Shown piece after piece: positions 34,210 through 47,580 of a stretch of DNA of 64,000 nt. Position 1 is the first letter of the stretch, and the number at the start of each line of letters is the position of its first letter. The notes below the pieces were generated by a model. That model searched no databases. It was not told where the DNA came from and worked only from the letters and a program-made list of their open reading frames with translations. Source of the DNA: Bacteroidales bacterium (GTDB lineage: Bacteria; Bacteroidota; Bacteroidia; Bacteroidales; UBA932); assembly GCA_017458145.1 (NCBI GenBank), contig JAFTGA010000015.1:115046-179045 (forward strand), in the 5' to 3' direction. A program made the position numbers and the translations under genes.

Positions 34210-35568
34210 ATGGGCGTATTGGCTGTTTATGGCGTCCGGAGCGCATCGACATACATCTACTACGGACTGCACAACCTTCAGCACCGCGGACAGGAAGGCG
34301 GCGGCATCATCACCTTCGACGAGGACGGGAAGAGCCACCGCTACCGGGGCCAGGGGCTGCTGAGCGAGATCTTTACCAACGGCGAACTGAACCACCTGCC
34401 GGGCACGATGGGCATCGGCAGCGTCAAATACGCTAACGCCGCCAAGGGCGGCCTGGACAACGTGGAGCCGCTTTTCTTCCACCACCAGACAGGCGACTTC
34501 GCCATCGCGGGCGAGGGCAACCTGGTGAATGCCAAGCAGGTGTCCGAGTACCTTGAGCGGCACGGGTCCATCTTCCAGACCCACACGGACAGCGAACTGC
34601 TGGCCCACCTGATCAAGAAGAACGGCAAGGAGGACCGCATCCAGCGGATCGTCAAGGCGCTGAACATGGTCGAAGGCGGCTTTACCTTCGTGATCATGAC
34701 CAAGAACCGCATCTATGCCTGCCGGGACAAGTATGGGATCAAGCCCCTGTGCATCGGCCGGATGGACGGCGGTTACGTGGTCAGCAGCGAGTCCTGCGCC
34801 TTCGAGATCATGGGGGCCGAATTCATCCGAGACGTGACGCCCGGCGAAATCGTGACCCTGGACCACCACGGCATCCGCAGCACGCTGTATTCGCAGTTCA
34901 ACCGCCACCGGATGTGTGCGATGGAGTATATCTACTTCGCCCGTCCTGACAGCGACATCGACGGCTGCAACGTCCACGCCTACCGCAAGGAGGCCGGACG
35001 GCGCCTGTACCGGGAATGTCCGGTCGAAGCGGATATGGTGGTCGGCGTGCCCGAATCCAGCCTCAGCGCCGCGATGGGCTACGCCGAGGAGAGCGGAATC
35101 CCCTACGAGATGGGGCTGGTGAAGCACAAATACGTGGGCCGTACCTTCATCCAGCCGGTGCAGTCGCTGCGCGAACTGGGCGTGAAGATGAAGCTCTCTC
35201 CGGTGCGGAGCATCGTGAAGGGCAAGCGGATCGTGCTGGTGGACGACTCCATCGTCCGCGGCACGACGTCGCTCAAGATCGTGAAACTGCTGCGCGAAGC
35301 GGGCGCCACGGAGGTGCACGTGCGCATCGCCAGCCCGATGATGCGCTTCACCTGCCACTACGGCGTGGACACCTCCACGCCGGAGGAACTGCTCTGCTCG
35401 CACCGCTCGCTGGAAGAGGCGCGTCAGGCCATCGGGGCCGATTCGCTGGGCTACCTGAGCCCGGAGTCCACGCGGGACTCCTGCTTCGGCTGTGCGGATC
35501 CCTGCCAGGCCTGCTTCACGGGCGAATACCCGACCCTGTTGTATGATGAATTGGTAGAAAACGAATAA
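34210..35568 (+). CDS. purF: Amidophosphoribosyltransferase-like PurF lacking glutaminase residues
   Basis: A 452-residue protein of the Bacillus-type PurF family, which makes phosphoribosylamine from PRPP and glutamine. The PRTase half is intact (VLVDDSIVRGTTS) and the four cysteines expected to bind a 4Fe-4S cluster align (CAMEYIYF, CHYGVDTST, CFGC/CQACFTG). The Ntn glutaminase half is not: the protein starts M-GVLAVYG where others have C-GVFGIxG, so the nucleophile Cys1 is missing; the HVRYxT arginine is Lys73 in SVKYAN; HNGNLVN is GEGNLVN. No upstream start could restore the cysteine, since an in-frame TAA precedes. It may use free ammonia or an unknown partner. Confidence 0.93.
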   Translation: MGVLAVYGVRSASTYIYYGLHNLQHRGQEGGGIITFDEDGKSHRYRGQGLLSEIFTNGELNHLPGTMGIGSVKYANAAKGGLDNVEPLFFHHQTGDFAIAGEGNLVNAKQVSEYLERHGSIFQTHTDSELLAHLIKKNGKEDRIQRIVKALNMVEGGFTFVIMTKNRIYACRDKYGIKPLCIGRMDGGYVVSSESCAFEIMGAEFIRDVTPGEIVTLDHHGIRSTLYSQFNRHRMCAMEYIYFARPDSDIDGCNVHAYRKEAGRRLYRECPVEADMVVGVPESSLSAAMGYAEESGIPYEMGLVKHKYVGRTFIQPVQSLRELGVKMKLSPVRSIVKGKRIVLVDDSIVRGTTSLKIVKLLREAGATEVHVRIASPMMRFTCHYGVDTSTPEELLCSHRSLEEARQAIGADSLGYLSPESTRDSCFGCADPCQACFTGEYPTLLYDELVENE

Positions 35569-35574
35569 TCAGAT

Positions 35575-36606
35575 ATGGCACAGTCTTACGAAAACGCAGG
35601 CGTGAACCTGGAGGCGGGCTACGAAGTGGTCCGCCGCATCAAGCAGCACGTCGCCTCGACGGCCCGTCCGGGCTCGATGGGCGGCATCGGCTCTTTCGGC
35701 GGGATGTTCGATCTCGCCTCCCTGGGCTACAAGGAGCCCGTCCTGGTGAGCGGGACGGACGGCGTGGGCACCAAACTCAAGATCGCCTTCGCGATGGACA
35801 AGCACGACACCATCGGCATCGACGCCGTGGCGATGTGCGTCAACGACGTGCTTGCGCAGGGCGCCGAACCCCTCTTCTTCCTGGACTACGTGGCCCTCGG
35901 GCACAATGTCCCGGCGAAGGTGGAGGCCATCGTGGCCGGCGTCGCGGAAGGCTGCCGCCAGGCCGGCTGCGCGCTGGTGGGCGGCGAGACGGCCGAGATG
36001 CCCGGGATGTATGAAGGCGACGAGTATGACATCGCCGGCTTCACGACCGGCGTGGTGGAGAAGAGCCGGCTGATCGACGGGTCGAAGGTGAAAGTGGGCG
36101 ACGTGCTGGTCGGGATCGCCTCCAGCGGCGTACACTCCAACGGATTCTCGCTCGTGCGCAAGATCGTCGCGGACGGAAGCCACCATTATTTGGACCCCGT
36201 GCCGGAGTTCGGCGGACGTACGCTCGGCGAGGTCCTGCTGACCCCGACGCGGATCTATGTCCGGCAGGTGCTCGACGTGATCCGCCGCTGCGACGTGCAT
36301 GGCGTGGCCCATATCACGGGCGGTGGCTTCGACGAGAACATCCCCCGCGTGCTGCGCGAGGGACAGGGCCTCGAGATCCGCGAGGGCAGCTGGGAGATCC
36401 TGCCGGTCTTCCGGGTGCTGGAGCAGTGGGGCGGCGTGCCGCACCGCGAGATGTTCAACATCTTCAATATGGGCATCGGGATGGTGCTGGTGCTGGACGC
36501 TTCCCAGGCGCAGCAGGCCATCGATATCCTTGCCTCCCACGGGGAGAAGGCTTCCGTCATCGGATGCGTGACCGACCGGCCGGGTGTCAATATCATCTTG
36601 AAATGA
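35575..36606 (+). CDS. purM: Phosphoribosylformylglycinamidine cyclo-ligase
   Basis: A 343-residue AIR synthetase that closes FGAM to AIR with [55 protein letters not shown] and [14 protein letters not shown] are family landmarks in order. Its stop overlaps the purN start (ATGA). Length is usual for the family. Confidence 0.96.
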   Translation: MAQSYENAGVNLEAGYEVVRRIKQHVASTARPGSMGGIGSFGGMFDLASLGYKEPVLVSGTDGVGTKLKIAFAMDKHDTIGIDAVAMCVNDVLAQGAEPLFFLDYVALGHNVPAKVEAIVAGVAEGCRQAGCALVGGETAEMPGMYEGDEYDIAGFTTGVVEKSRLIDGSKVKVGDVLVGIASSGVHSNGFSLVRKIVADGSHHYLDPVPEFGGRTLGEVLLTPTRIYVRQVLDVIRRCDVHGVAHITGGGFDENIPRVLREGQGLEIREGSWEILPVFRVLEQWGGVPHREMFNIFNMGIGMVLVLDASQAQQAIDILASHGEKASVIGCVTDRPGVNIILK

Positions 36607-37169
36607 AGAAGTTAGCAGTTTTCGCCAGCGGCTCCGGGACCAACTTTGAAGCCATCGCCCAGGCCTGTGCCGACGGGCGGCTGGACGCCGAAGTGGCCCT
36701 GATGGTCTGCGACAGGCCCGGCGCCGCCGTGGTGGCGCGTGCGGAGCGTTTCGGCATCCCGGCTTTCGTGGCTTCGCCGAAGGAGTTCGGCGGCAAGGCC
36801 GCATTCGAGCAGGAGGTCATCCGCCGGATGGACGCCGCCGGGATTGACCTGGTGTGCCTCGCGGGCTATATGCGCATCGTCTCGGACGTGCTGCTGGAGG
36901 CCTATGGCGGGCGCATCATCAACATCCATCCCTCGCTGCTGCCGGCTTTCAAGGGCGCGCACGCCGTGGAGCAGGCGGTCGAGTACGGCGTCAAGGTCTA
37001 TGGCATTTCGATCCATTGGGTGAATGCCGACCTGGACGGGGGGAAGATCATCGCCCAGCGGGCGTTCGAATACGACGGCGACGACCCGGAGGAAGTGCAC
37101 CGCATCGGGCAGAAAATCGAACATGCATTATACGTTGAAACCATAGATAAATTATTGAAACAGATATGA
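36603..37169 (+). CDS. purN: Phosphoribosylglycinamide formyltransferase
   Basis: A 188-residue GAR transformylase that uses 10-formyl-tetrahydrofolate. Visible are the phosphate loop [25 protein letters not shown], the catalytic [15 protein letters not shown] (Asn, His) and the Asp in [13 protein letters not shown]. The start at 36603 overlaps the purM stop; its own stop overlaps the purH start. Its two substrates, GAR and 10-formyl-THF, are the products of the PurD and FolD halves of the fusion protein two genes downstream. Confidence 0.95.
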   Translation: MKKLAVFASGSGTNFEAIAQACADGRLDAEVALMVCDRPGAAVVARAERFGIPAFVASPKEFGGKAAFEQEVIRRMDAAGIDLVCLAGYMRIVSDVLLEAYGGRIINIHPSLLPAFKGAHAVEQAVEYGVKVYGISIHWVNADLDGGKIIAQRAFEYDGDDPEEVHRIGQKIEHALYVETIDKLLKQI

Positions 37170-38698
37170 GAGCGTTAGTCAGTGTAAGCGACAAGACGGG
37201 GCTCGTGCCGTTTGTGCAGGGGCTCCGGGAACTGGGTTGGACCATCATCGCCACAGGCGGCACGCAGAAGCTGCTGGAGGGCAGCGGTGTGCAGACCGTC
37301 GGCATCAGCGAGGTCACGGGTTTCCCCGAGATTCTCGACGGCCGTGTCAAGACCTTGCATCCCAAGGTGCACGGGGGAATCCTGGCGCGCCGTGACCTGC
37401 CCGCCCACATGCAGACCCTCGCCGAGCAGGGGATCGGGACCATCGACCTGGTGTGCGTGAATCTCTATCCTTTCCGCCAGACCATCGCGAAAGAGGGGGT
37501 CAGCATGGAGGATGCCATTGAGAACATCGACATCGGCGGCCCTTCGATGGTGCGCAGCGCCGCCAAGAACTGGCGGGACGTGACCATCGTCTGCGACCCC
37601 GCGGACTATGCCGCCGTCCTGGAGGAACTCCGCACCGCCGGAAAGACCTCCGACCAGACGCGGCTCAAACTCTCCGCTAAAGCCTACACCCATACCGCCG
37701 AGTACGATATGTGCATTGCAGGCTGGATGCGCCGGCAGGCCGGCCTGAATGAAAAACTCTTCCTCGAATACGATCTCAAGCAGCCGCTCCGTTACGGGGA
37801 GAACCCCCACCAGAGCGCCAATTTCTATGCGGCCCTCAGGCCCGAGTCCTATTCGCTGGCGTTCGCCCGTCAGATCCAGGGCAAGGAGCTGTCCTACAAC
37901 AATATCCAGGATGCCAACGCGGCCCTGAACGTGCTGCGCGACTTCTCCGACAAGCCCTTCTGCGTGGCGCTCAAGCACATGAATCCCTGCGGCGCGGCCG
38001 TGGGAGAGACCATCGAAAAGGCCTGGCAGGCCGCCTATGAGGCCGACAAGGTCAGCATCTACGGCGGCATCGTGGGCGTGAACCGCGAACTCACCGCCGA
38101 GGTGGCGCTCGGGATGAAACCCATCTTCCTGGAGATCGTGATCGCCCCGTCCTACACGCCGGAGGCGCTGGAAATCCTCTCCGCCAAGAAGAACCTCCGC
38201 GTGCTGGAGGTGCCGATGGAGCGCGGGGACCAGGTGCCGATGCAGTATGTCGGCGTCAACGGCGGGATGCTTGTCCAGCAGCTCGACACCGCCGTGGAGC
38301 AGGTCACGGAACAGATGTGCGTGACGAAGGTCCGTCCGACGGAGGCGCAGAGGGCCGACCTCGATTTCGGCTGGCGCATCGTCAAGCACGTCAAGTCCAA
38401 CGCCATTGCCGTGGTGCGCGACAATCACACCATCGGCGTGGGCGCCGGGCAGACCAACCGTGTCGGCTCGGCTGAAATCGCCCTCAAGCAGGCACAGGCG
38501 GCCGGATTCACCGAAGGGCTCGTCCTGGCTTCCGACGGTTTCCTCCCGTTCGGCGATACCGTGGAACTGGCCGCGAAATACGGCGTGAGCGCCATCGTCC
38601 AGCCGGGCGGCAGCATCCGTGACGAGGAATCCGTCGCCAAGGCCGACGAGCTCGGCATCACGATGCTCTTTACCGGGATCAGACATTTCAAGCATTAG
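37166..38698 (+). CDS. purH: Bifunctional AICAR transformylase / IMP cyclohydrolase
   Basis: A 510-residue bifunctional enzyme for the last two steps of IMP synthesis. The N-terminal MGS-like cyclohydrolase domain has IATGGTQKLLE and GRVKTLHPKVHGGILARR; the C-terminal transformylase domain has the catalytic KHMNPCG motif (about 269-275) and ends with PGGSIRDEESV and GIRHFKH. It also consumes 10-formyl-THF. Four-base overlap with purN and 6-base gap to purD-folD. Confidence 0.97.
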   Translation: MRALVSVSDKTGLVPFVQGLRELGWTIIATGGTQKLLEGSGVQTVGISEVTGFPEILDGRVKTLHPKVHGGILARRDLPAHMQTLAEQGIGTIDLVCVNLYPFRQTIAKEGVSMEDAIENIDIGGPSMVRSAAKNWRDVTIVCDPADYAAVLEELRTAGKTSDQTRLKLSAKAYTHTAEYDMCIAGWMRRQAGLNEKLFLEYDLKQPLRYGENPHQSANFYAALRPESYSLAFARQIQGKELSYNNIQDANAALNVLRDFSDKPFCVALKHMNPCGAAVGETIEKAWQAAYEADKVSIYGGIVGVNRELTAEVALGMKPIFLEIVIAPSYTPEALEILSAKKNLRVLEVPMERGDQVPMQYVGVNGGMLVQQLDTAVEQVTEQMCVTKVRPTEAQRADLDFGWRIVKHVKSNAIAVVRDNHTIGVGAGQTNRVGSAEIALKQAQAAGFTEGLVLASDGFLPFGDTVELAAKYGVSAIVQPGGSIRDEESVAKADELGITMLFTGIRHFKH

Positions 38699-38704
38699 TC
38701 GAAT

Positions 38705-40815
38705 ATGGCAAAAGACAAGAAAGTGCTCGTAGTGGGCGGTGGCGGACGCTGCCACGCCATCGTAGATGCGCTCAGCCGCTCCCCGCAGGTCGCGAAGATC
38801 TGGTGCGCCCCCGGCAATGCCGGCATCGCCGCGCAGGCGGAGTGCGTTCCGTTGAAGGATACGGACGTGCAGGGACTGCTCGCCTTCGCGCAGCAGCAGG
38901 GGATCGACCTGACGGTCGTGGGCCCCGAGGCGGCGCTCTCGGTTGGCGTCGTGGATGCCTTCCGCGCCGCCGGGCTGCGGATTTTCGGCCACACGCAGGC
39001 CGCTACCCGCATCGAGAGCAGCAAGGAGTTCGCCAAGGTCCTGATGGACAAGTACGGCATCCCCACGGCGGGCTACCGCAGCTTTGACGATTTCCAGGAG
39101 GCGCTGGACTACGTGAACGCCCGGCCGCTGCCGGCCGTGCTCAAATACGACGGACTGGCCGCCGGCAAGGGCGTCGTGATCGCCGCCAGGCCGGAGGAAG
39201 CCGAGGCTGCGTTGCGCAGCATGCTGCTGGACGAGGCGTTCGGCAAGGGCCGCGTGGTGGTCGAGGACTACCTCACCGGGCCGGAATTCTCCTTCATGGC
39301 CTTCGTGGACGGGGAGCGCGTGTATCCGATGCCCCTCTCGCAGGACCACAAGCGCGCCTTCGACGGCGACAAGGGGCCGAATACCGGCGGCATGGGCGCC
39401 TACACGGGACTTCCGTTCATCACGGAGGAGGACCGGACTTTTGCCCTGGAGCACATTCTGAAGGCCACGGCCAAGGCGATGTGCGCCGAGGGCTGCCCGC
39501 TGTCCGGCGTGCTCTACGGCGGCTTGATGAAGACCCCGGGCGGGATCAAGGTGATCGAGTTCAACGCCCGTTTCGGCGATCCCGAGACGGAGGTTGTGCT
39601 GCCGCTGCTGGAAAGCGATATCTATGACATTTTCGAAGCCGTGGCCACGGGCCGCGAGGCCGCCGCACCCGTCTGGCGCAAGGCCGTGACGCTCGGCGTC
39701 GTGCTGGCTTCCAAGGGCTATCCGGGCCATTACGACAAGGGCTTTGAGATCCAGGGCGTGGAGGAAGTCGATGCGCGCGTCTATCACATGGGTACGAAGC
39801 GGGACGGGGATCGTCTGCTCACCGCCGGCGGCCGTGTAATGATGGTCGTAGCCGAAGGCCGGGATATCCGCTCCGCGCAGCAGAAGGCGTATGCCGAGGT
39901 CGCCAAGGTCTCCTGCGAAGCGCTCTTCCACCGCCGGGACATCGCCCACGTGGCCCTGGATGGCCGGATCCTGGACGGCAAGGCCCTCTCGGACCACATC
40001 AAGGATGAACTGAAGGACCGCGTCGGGCGGCTGGAGGTCAAGTACGGCCGCAAGCCTTCGCTCGCGGTCATCATCGTGGGCAATAACCCGGCGAGCCAGG
40101 TCTATGTGCGCAACAAGGTCAAGTCCGCGATTTATGTCGGCATGAACTCCCGCCTCATCACGATGGCGGAGGACGTCACGGAGCAGGCGCTGCTGGAGAT
40201 GATCGGTTCGCTGAACCGCGATCCGGAGGTGGACGGCATCCTGGTGCAGCTCCCGCTGCCGAAGCAGATCGACGAGGAGCGTGTGATCGATGCCATCGAC
40301 AAGAGCAAGGATGTGGACGGATTCCACGTTCTCAACGTGGGAGACCTGTGGCTCGGACGTCCCTGCAGCGTGCCCTGTACGCCGAAAGGCATCCTGCGCC
40401 TGATCGACGAGAGCGGGATCGACCTCTGCGGCAAGACCGCCGTGGTCGTGGGCCGCAGCAACATCGTCGGCAAGCCCGTGGCGAAACTCCTGCTGGACCG
40501 CAACGCTACGGTGATCGTGGCGCATTCCCGGACGAAGGACCTCAGGAGCGTGACGCTCCAGGCGGACGTGCTGGTCGTCGCGGTGGGCCGGGAGAACGTG
40601 GTCACGGGCGATATGGTGAAGCCCGGGGCCGTCGTGATCGATGTCGGGATGAACCGCAATGCCGAAGGCCGCCTGTGCGGCGACGTGGACTTTGTCGGCG
40701 CCCGCCAGCGGGCTTCCTGGATCACCCCGGTGCCCGGCGGCGTGGGGCCGATGACCATCGCGATGCTGATGGAGAATACGGTCGAATGCTTTCTCGCCCG
40801 CGTGGAGAACAAGTG

Positions 40816-40816
<1 letters not shown>
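38705..40816 (+). CDS. purD-folD: PurD-FolD fusion: GAR synthetase fused to methylene-THF dehydrogenase/cyclohydrolase
   Basis: One uninterrupted 703-residue frame. Residues 1-417 are a full PurD: VVGGGGRCHAIVDAL, VVGPEAALSVGVVD, ATP-grasp KYDGLAAGKGVVIA, EFNARFGDPETE and the terminal FHRRDIAHVAL. Residues 418-703 are a full FolD beginning LDGRILDGKALSDHIK, with the catalytic Tyr/Lys segment YVRNKVK (about 467-473), DGILVQLPLPKQID, the NADP loop VGRSNIVGKPVAKLLL and the C-terminal PGGVGPMTIAMLMENT. No stop or start separates the halves. PurD makes GAR; FolD makes 10-formyl-THF; PurN uses both. The stop overlaps the next start (TGATG). Confidence 0.95.
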
Positions 40817-45114
<4,298 letters not shown>

Positions 45115-45144
45115 CTGTGTATTAACCTTATTATCTGTTTTTTT

Positions 45145-46128
45145 ATGGCTACATCCAACGTTCGTCCCGCGGATATGGAGCGGATTACGACCCCTGCCCT
45201 GGCGCAGGAATTCATCGAAGATCAAGTCAAGGAGCTGCGTGCGCAGATCGGCGACAGGAAGGTCCTGCTGGCCCTGTCGGGCGGCGTCGACTCCTCCGTG
45301 GTCGCGGCCCTGCTGATCAAGGCGGTCGGCAGACAGCTGGTCTCCGTCCACGTCAACCACGGTCTTCTCCGCAAGGGCGAGGCCGAGCAGGTGGTGCGCG
45401 TGTTCCGCGATGAGCTGGGCGCCAACCTGGTGTATGTGGATGCCACGGACCGCTTCCTGGACAAGCTGGCCGGCGTGGCGGATCCCGAGCAGAAGCGCAA
45501 GATCATTGGCGCCGAGTTCATCCGCGTGTTTGAAGAGGAGGCCCGCAAGCTGGAGGGCATCAGTTTCCTGGCCCAGGGGACGATCTACCCCGACATCGTC
45601 GAGTCTGGCCCCGTCAAGTCCCACCACAACGTCGGCGGTCTTCCCGAGGATCTGAAGTTCGAACTCGTGGAGCCGATCAAACTGCTCTACAAGGACGAGG
45701 TCCGCGTGGTCGGCAAGGCACTGGGCCTGCCCGACGGCATGGTCTTCCGCCAGCCGTTCCCCGGCCCGGGACTGGGCGTGCGCTGCACCGGAGCCATCAC
45801 GCGCGACCGGCTGGAGGCGCTGCGCGAGAGCGATGCCATCCTGCGCGAGGAGTTTGCAAAAAATGGCCTGGAGGGCAAGGTGTGGCAGTATTTCACCGTC
45901 GTGCCCGATTATAAGTCGACGGGGGTCAAGGAGGGCAGGCGCAGCTGGGACTGGCCGGTCATTATCCGTGCAGTCAACACGCGCGACGCGATGACCGCCA
46001 CCATCGAGGAGATTCCCTACAAGCTGCTCCATCACATCACGCAGCGCATCGTGACCGAAGTTCCGGGCGTCAACCGCGTGCTGTATGACCTCACGCCGAA
46101 GCCGACCGGCACGATTGAGTGGGAATAA
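45145..46128 (+). CDS. guaAB-like: Stand-alone GMP synthetase (ATP-pyrophosphatase subunit, no glutaminase)
   Basis: A 327-residue protein equal to the synthetase half of GuaA. It has [16 protein letters not shown] (43-58), [41 protein letters not shown] and the terminal [10 protein letters not shown], but no glutaminase domain. Archaea split GMP synthase this way (GuaAa plus GuaAb). Here it follows a complete, two-domain GuaA by 30 bases, and the two synthetase halves are clearly divergent rather than a recent duplicate (the ends read PPATIEWE and PTGTIEWE). It may use free ammonia, borrow a glutaminase, or act on another nucleotide. The symbol describes resemblance only. Confidence 0.9.
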   Translation: MATSNVRPADMERITTPALAQEFIEDQVKELRAQIGDRKVLLALSGGVDSSVVAALLIKAVGRQLVSVHVNHGLLRKGEAEQVVRVFRDELGANLVYVDATDRFLDKLAGVADPEQKRKIIGAEFIRVFEEEARKLEGISFLAQGTIYPDIVESGPVKSHHNVGGLPEDLKFELVEPIKLLYKDEVRVVGKALGLPDGMVFRQPFPGPGLGVRCTGAITRDRLEALRESDAILREEFAKNGLEGKVWQYFTVVPDYKSTGVKEGRRSWDWPVIIRAVNTRDAMTATIEEIPYKLLHHITQRIVTEVPGVNRVLYDLTPKPTGTIEWE

Positions 46129-46146
46129 TATAAAACGGATATAAAA

Positions 46147-47502
46147 ATGGCTGACGTACAAAAGGCAATTTATGATGCCCGGCCGCTCGGCGCGGGCAAG
46201 ATGACCGTTCTGGGGCTCCAGCATCTTTTCGCGATGTTCGGGGCGACCGTCCTCGTGCCGGTGATCACCGGGCTCTCCGTTTCCGCGACGCTGCTCTTTG
46301 CGGGTATCGGCACGCTGCTCTTCCACGTGCTCACGAAGTTCAAGGTGCCTGCCTTCCTCGGGTCTTCCTTCGCCTTCCTGGGCGGCTATGCGGCCGTCTC
46401 CGAGATGGGGATGGCCAAGGGCCTGACCCTGGCCCAGGCGCTTCCTTACGCCTGTGTCGGCGTATTCTTCGCAGGGCTGATGTATTTCGTGCTGGCGGGC
46501 CTGTTCGCCGCCTTCGGGCCCAAGCGGGTGATGCGCTATTTCCCGCCGATCGTGACGGGGCCGATCATCATCGCCATCGGACTTACGCTGTCCGGCTCCG
46601 CGATCCAGAACTGCAGCCAGAACTGGTGGATTGCCATCATCGCCGTGCTGATCACGCTCTGCTGCAATATCTGGGGCAAGGGAATGATCAAGATCGTCCC
46701 GATCCTGCTGGGTGTGGTCGGCTCCTATGTGGTGGCCGCCTGCTTCGGACTGGTGGACTTCACGCAGGTCAGGGACGCCGCCTGGGTCGGCGTGCCGTTC
46801 ACCTTTGAGAACACGGCCTTTTCCGTGCTGGTCCGTCCGGACTGGGGTCTGGTCATCGCCGCCATCATCGCCATCCTGCCCATTTCGCTCGCCACGATGG
46901 TCGAGCATATCGGCGACATGTGCGCCATCTCCTCCACCACGGACATCAACTACCTGGAGGATCCGGGCCTGCACCGCACCCTGATGGGCGACGGCCTCGC
47001 CACGGCCATCGCCTCTCTGTTCGGCGCTCCCGCCAACACCACCTACGGGGAGAATACGGGCGTGCTCAACATCACCAAGGTCTTCGACCCGCGCGTGATC
47101 CGCATCGCCGCCTGTTTCGCCATCGTGCTGTCTTTCTGCCCGAAGTTCTCGGCGCTGATCGGCGCGATGCCCGCAGCCACCATCGGCGGCGTGTCGCTCG
47201 TCCTTTATGGTATGATTTCCGCCGTCGGCGTGCGCAATATCGTCGAGAACAAGGTGGACTTCACCCACTCGCGCAACCTGTTTATCGCCGCCCTCATCCT
47301 GGTGCTGGCGATCGGCATCAAGTACGGCGCGAACGACGCCATCAGCATCGGCTTCACTTCGCTCAGCGGCCTCGCCGTCGCAGCCATCGTGGGCATTGCG
47401 CTCAATGCCATCCTTCCGGGCAACGACTACGAGTTCGACCAGACCAGCAAGGGCGCCACTGCCGTCAGCTTCGGACCGCGCCGGTCGAAACAGAAGGAGT
47501 AG
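46147..47502 (+). CDS. uraA: Uracil-xanthine permease (NCS2 family)
   Basis: A 451-residue polytopic permease. The nucleobase-binding motifs are MVEHIGDM (Glu on TM8) and NTTYGENTGVLNIT (Glu on TM10), both as in UraA; VPAFLGSSFAFLGG marks the TM3 segment. About 14 hydrophobic segments are visible. UraA-type motifs favour uracil, but its place after guaB-guaA would suit xanthine. It follows the second GMP synthetase by 18 bases and ends at a strong terminator. Confidence 0.93.
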   Translation: MADVQKAIYDARPLGAGKMTVLGLQHLFAMFGATVLVPVITGLSVSATLLFAGIGTLLFHVLTKFKVPAFLGSSFAFLGGYAAVSEMGMAKGLTLAQALPYACVGVFFAGLMYFVLAGLFAAFGPKRVMRYFPPIVTGPIIIAIGLTLSGSAIQNCSQNWWIAIIAVLITLCCNIWGKGMIKIVPILLGVVGSYVVAACFGLVDFTQVRDAAWVGVPFTFENTAFSVLVRPDWGLVIAAIIAILPISLATMVEHIGDMCAISSTTDINYLEDPGLHRTLMGDGLATAIASLFGAPANTTYGENTGVLNITKVFDPRVIRIAACFAIVLSFCPKFSALIGAMPAATIGGVSLVLYGMISAVGVRNIVENKVDFTHSRNLFIAALILVLAIGIKYGANDAISIGFTSLSGLAVAAIVGIALNAILPGNDYEFDQTSKGATAVSFGPRRSKQKE

Positions 47503-47523
47503 CCGACGGACTCCCTGTGGATG

Positions 47524-47560
47524 ACAAAAAAGGCCTTCGGAAATGTTCCGAGGGCCTTTT
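47524..47560. terminator. Terminator between uraA and htpG (convergent)
   Basis: AAAAAAGGCC(T)TCGGAA pairs with TTCCGAGGGCCTTTT across an ATG-containing loop, with A and T tracts on both sides. It can serve both converging genes; htpG ends at 47581. Confidence 0.85.
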
Positions 47561-47580
47561 CCATGGCTGACTGCCAGTCC

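Noticed and set aside
34195-34212. Possibility that the missing PurF cysteine is a start-site error
   Set aside because: An in-frame TAA lies 15 bases before the ATG and no TGC or TGT codon occurs between; the remaining glutaminase residues are also changed, so the loss looks real.
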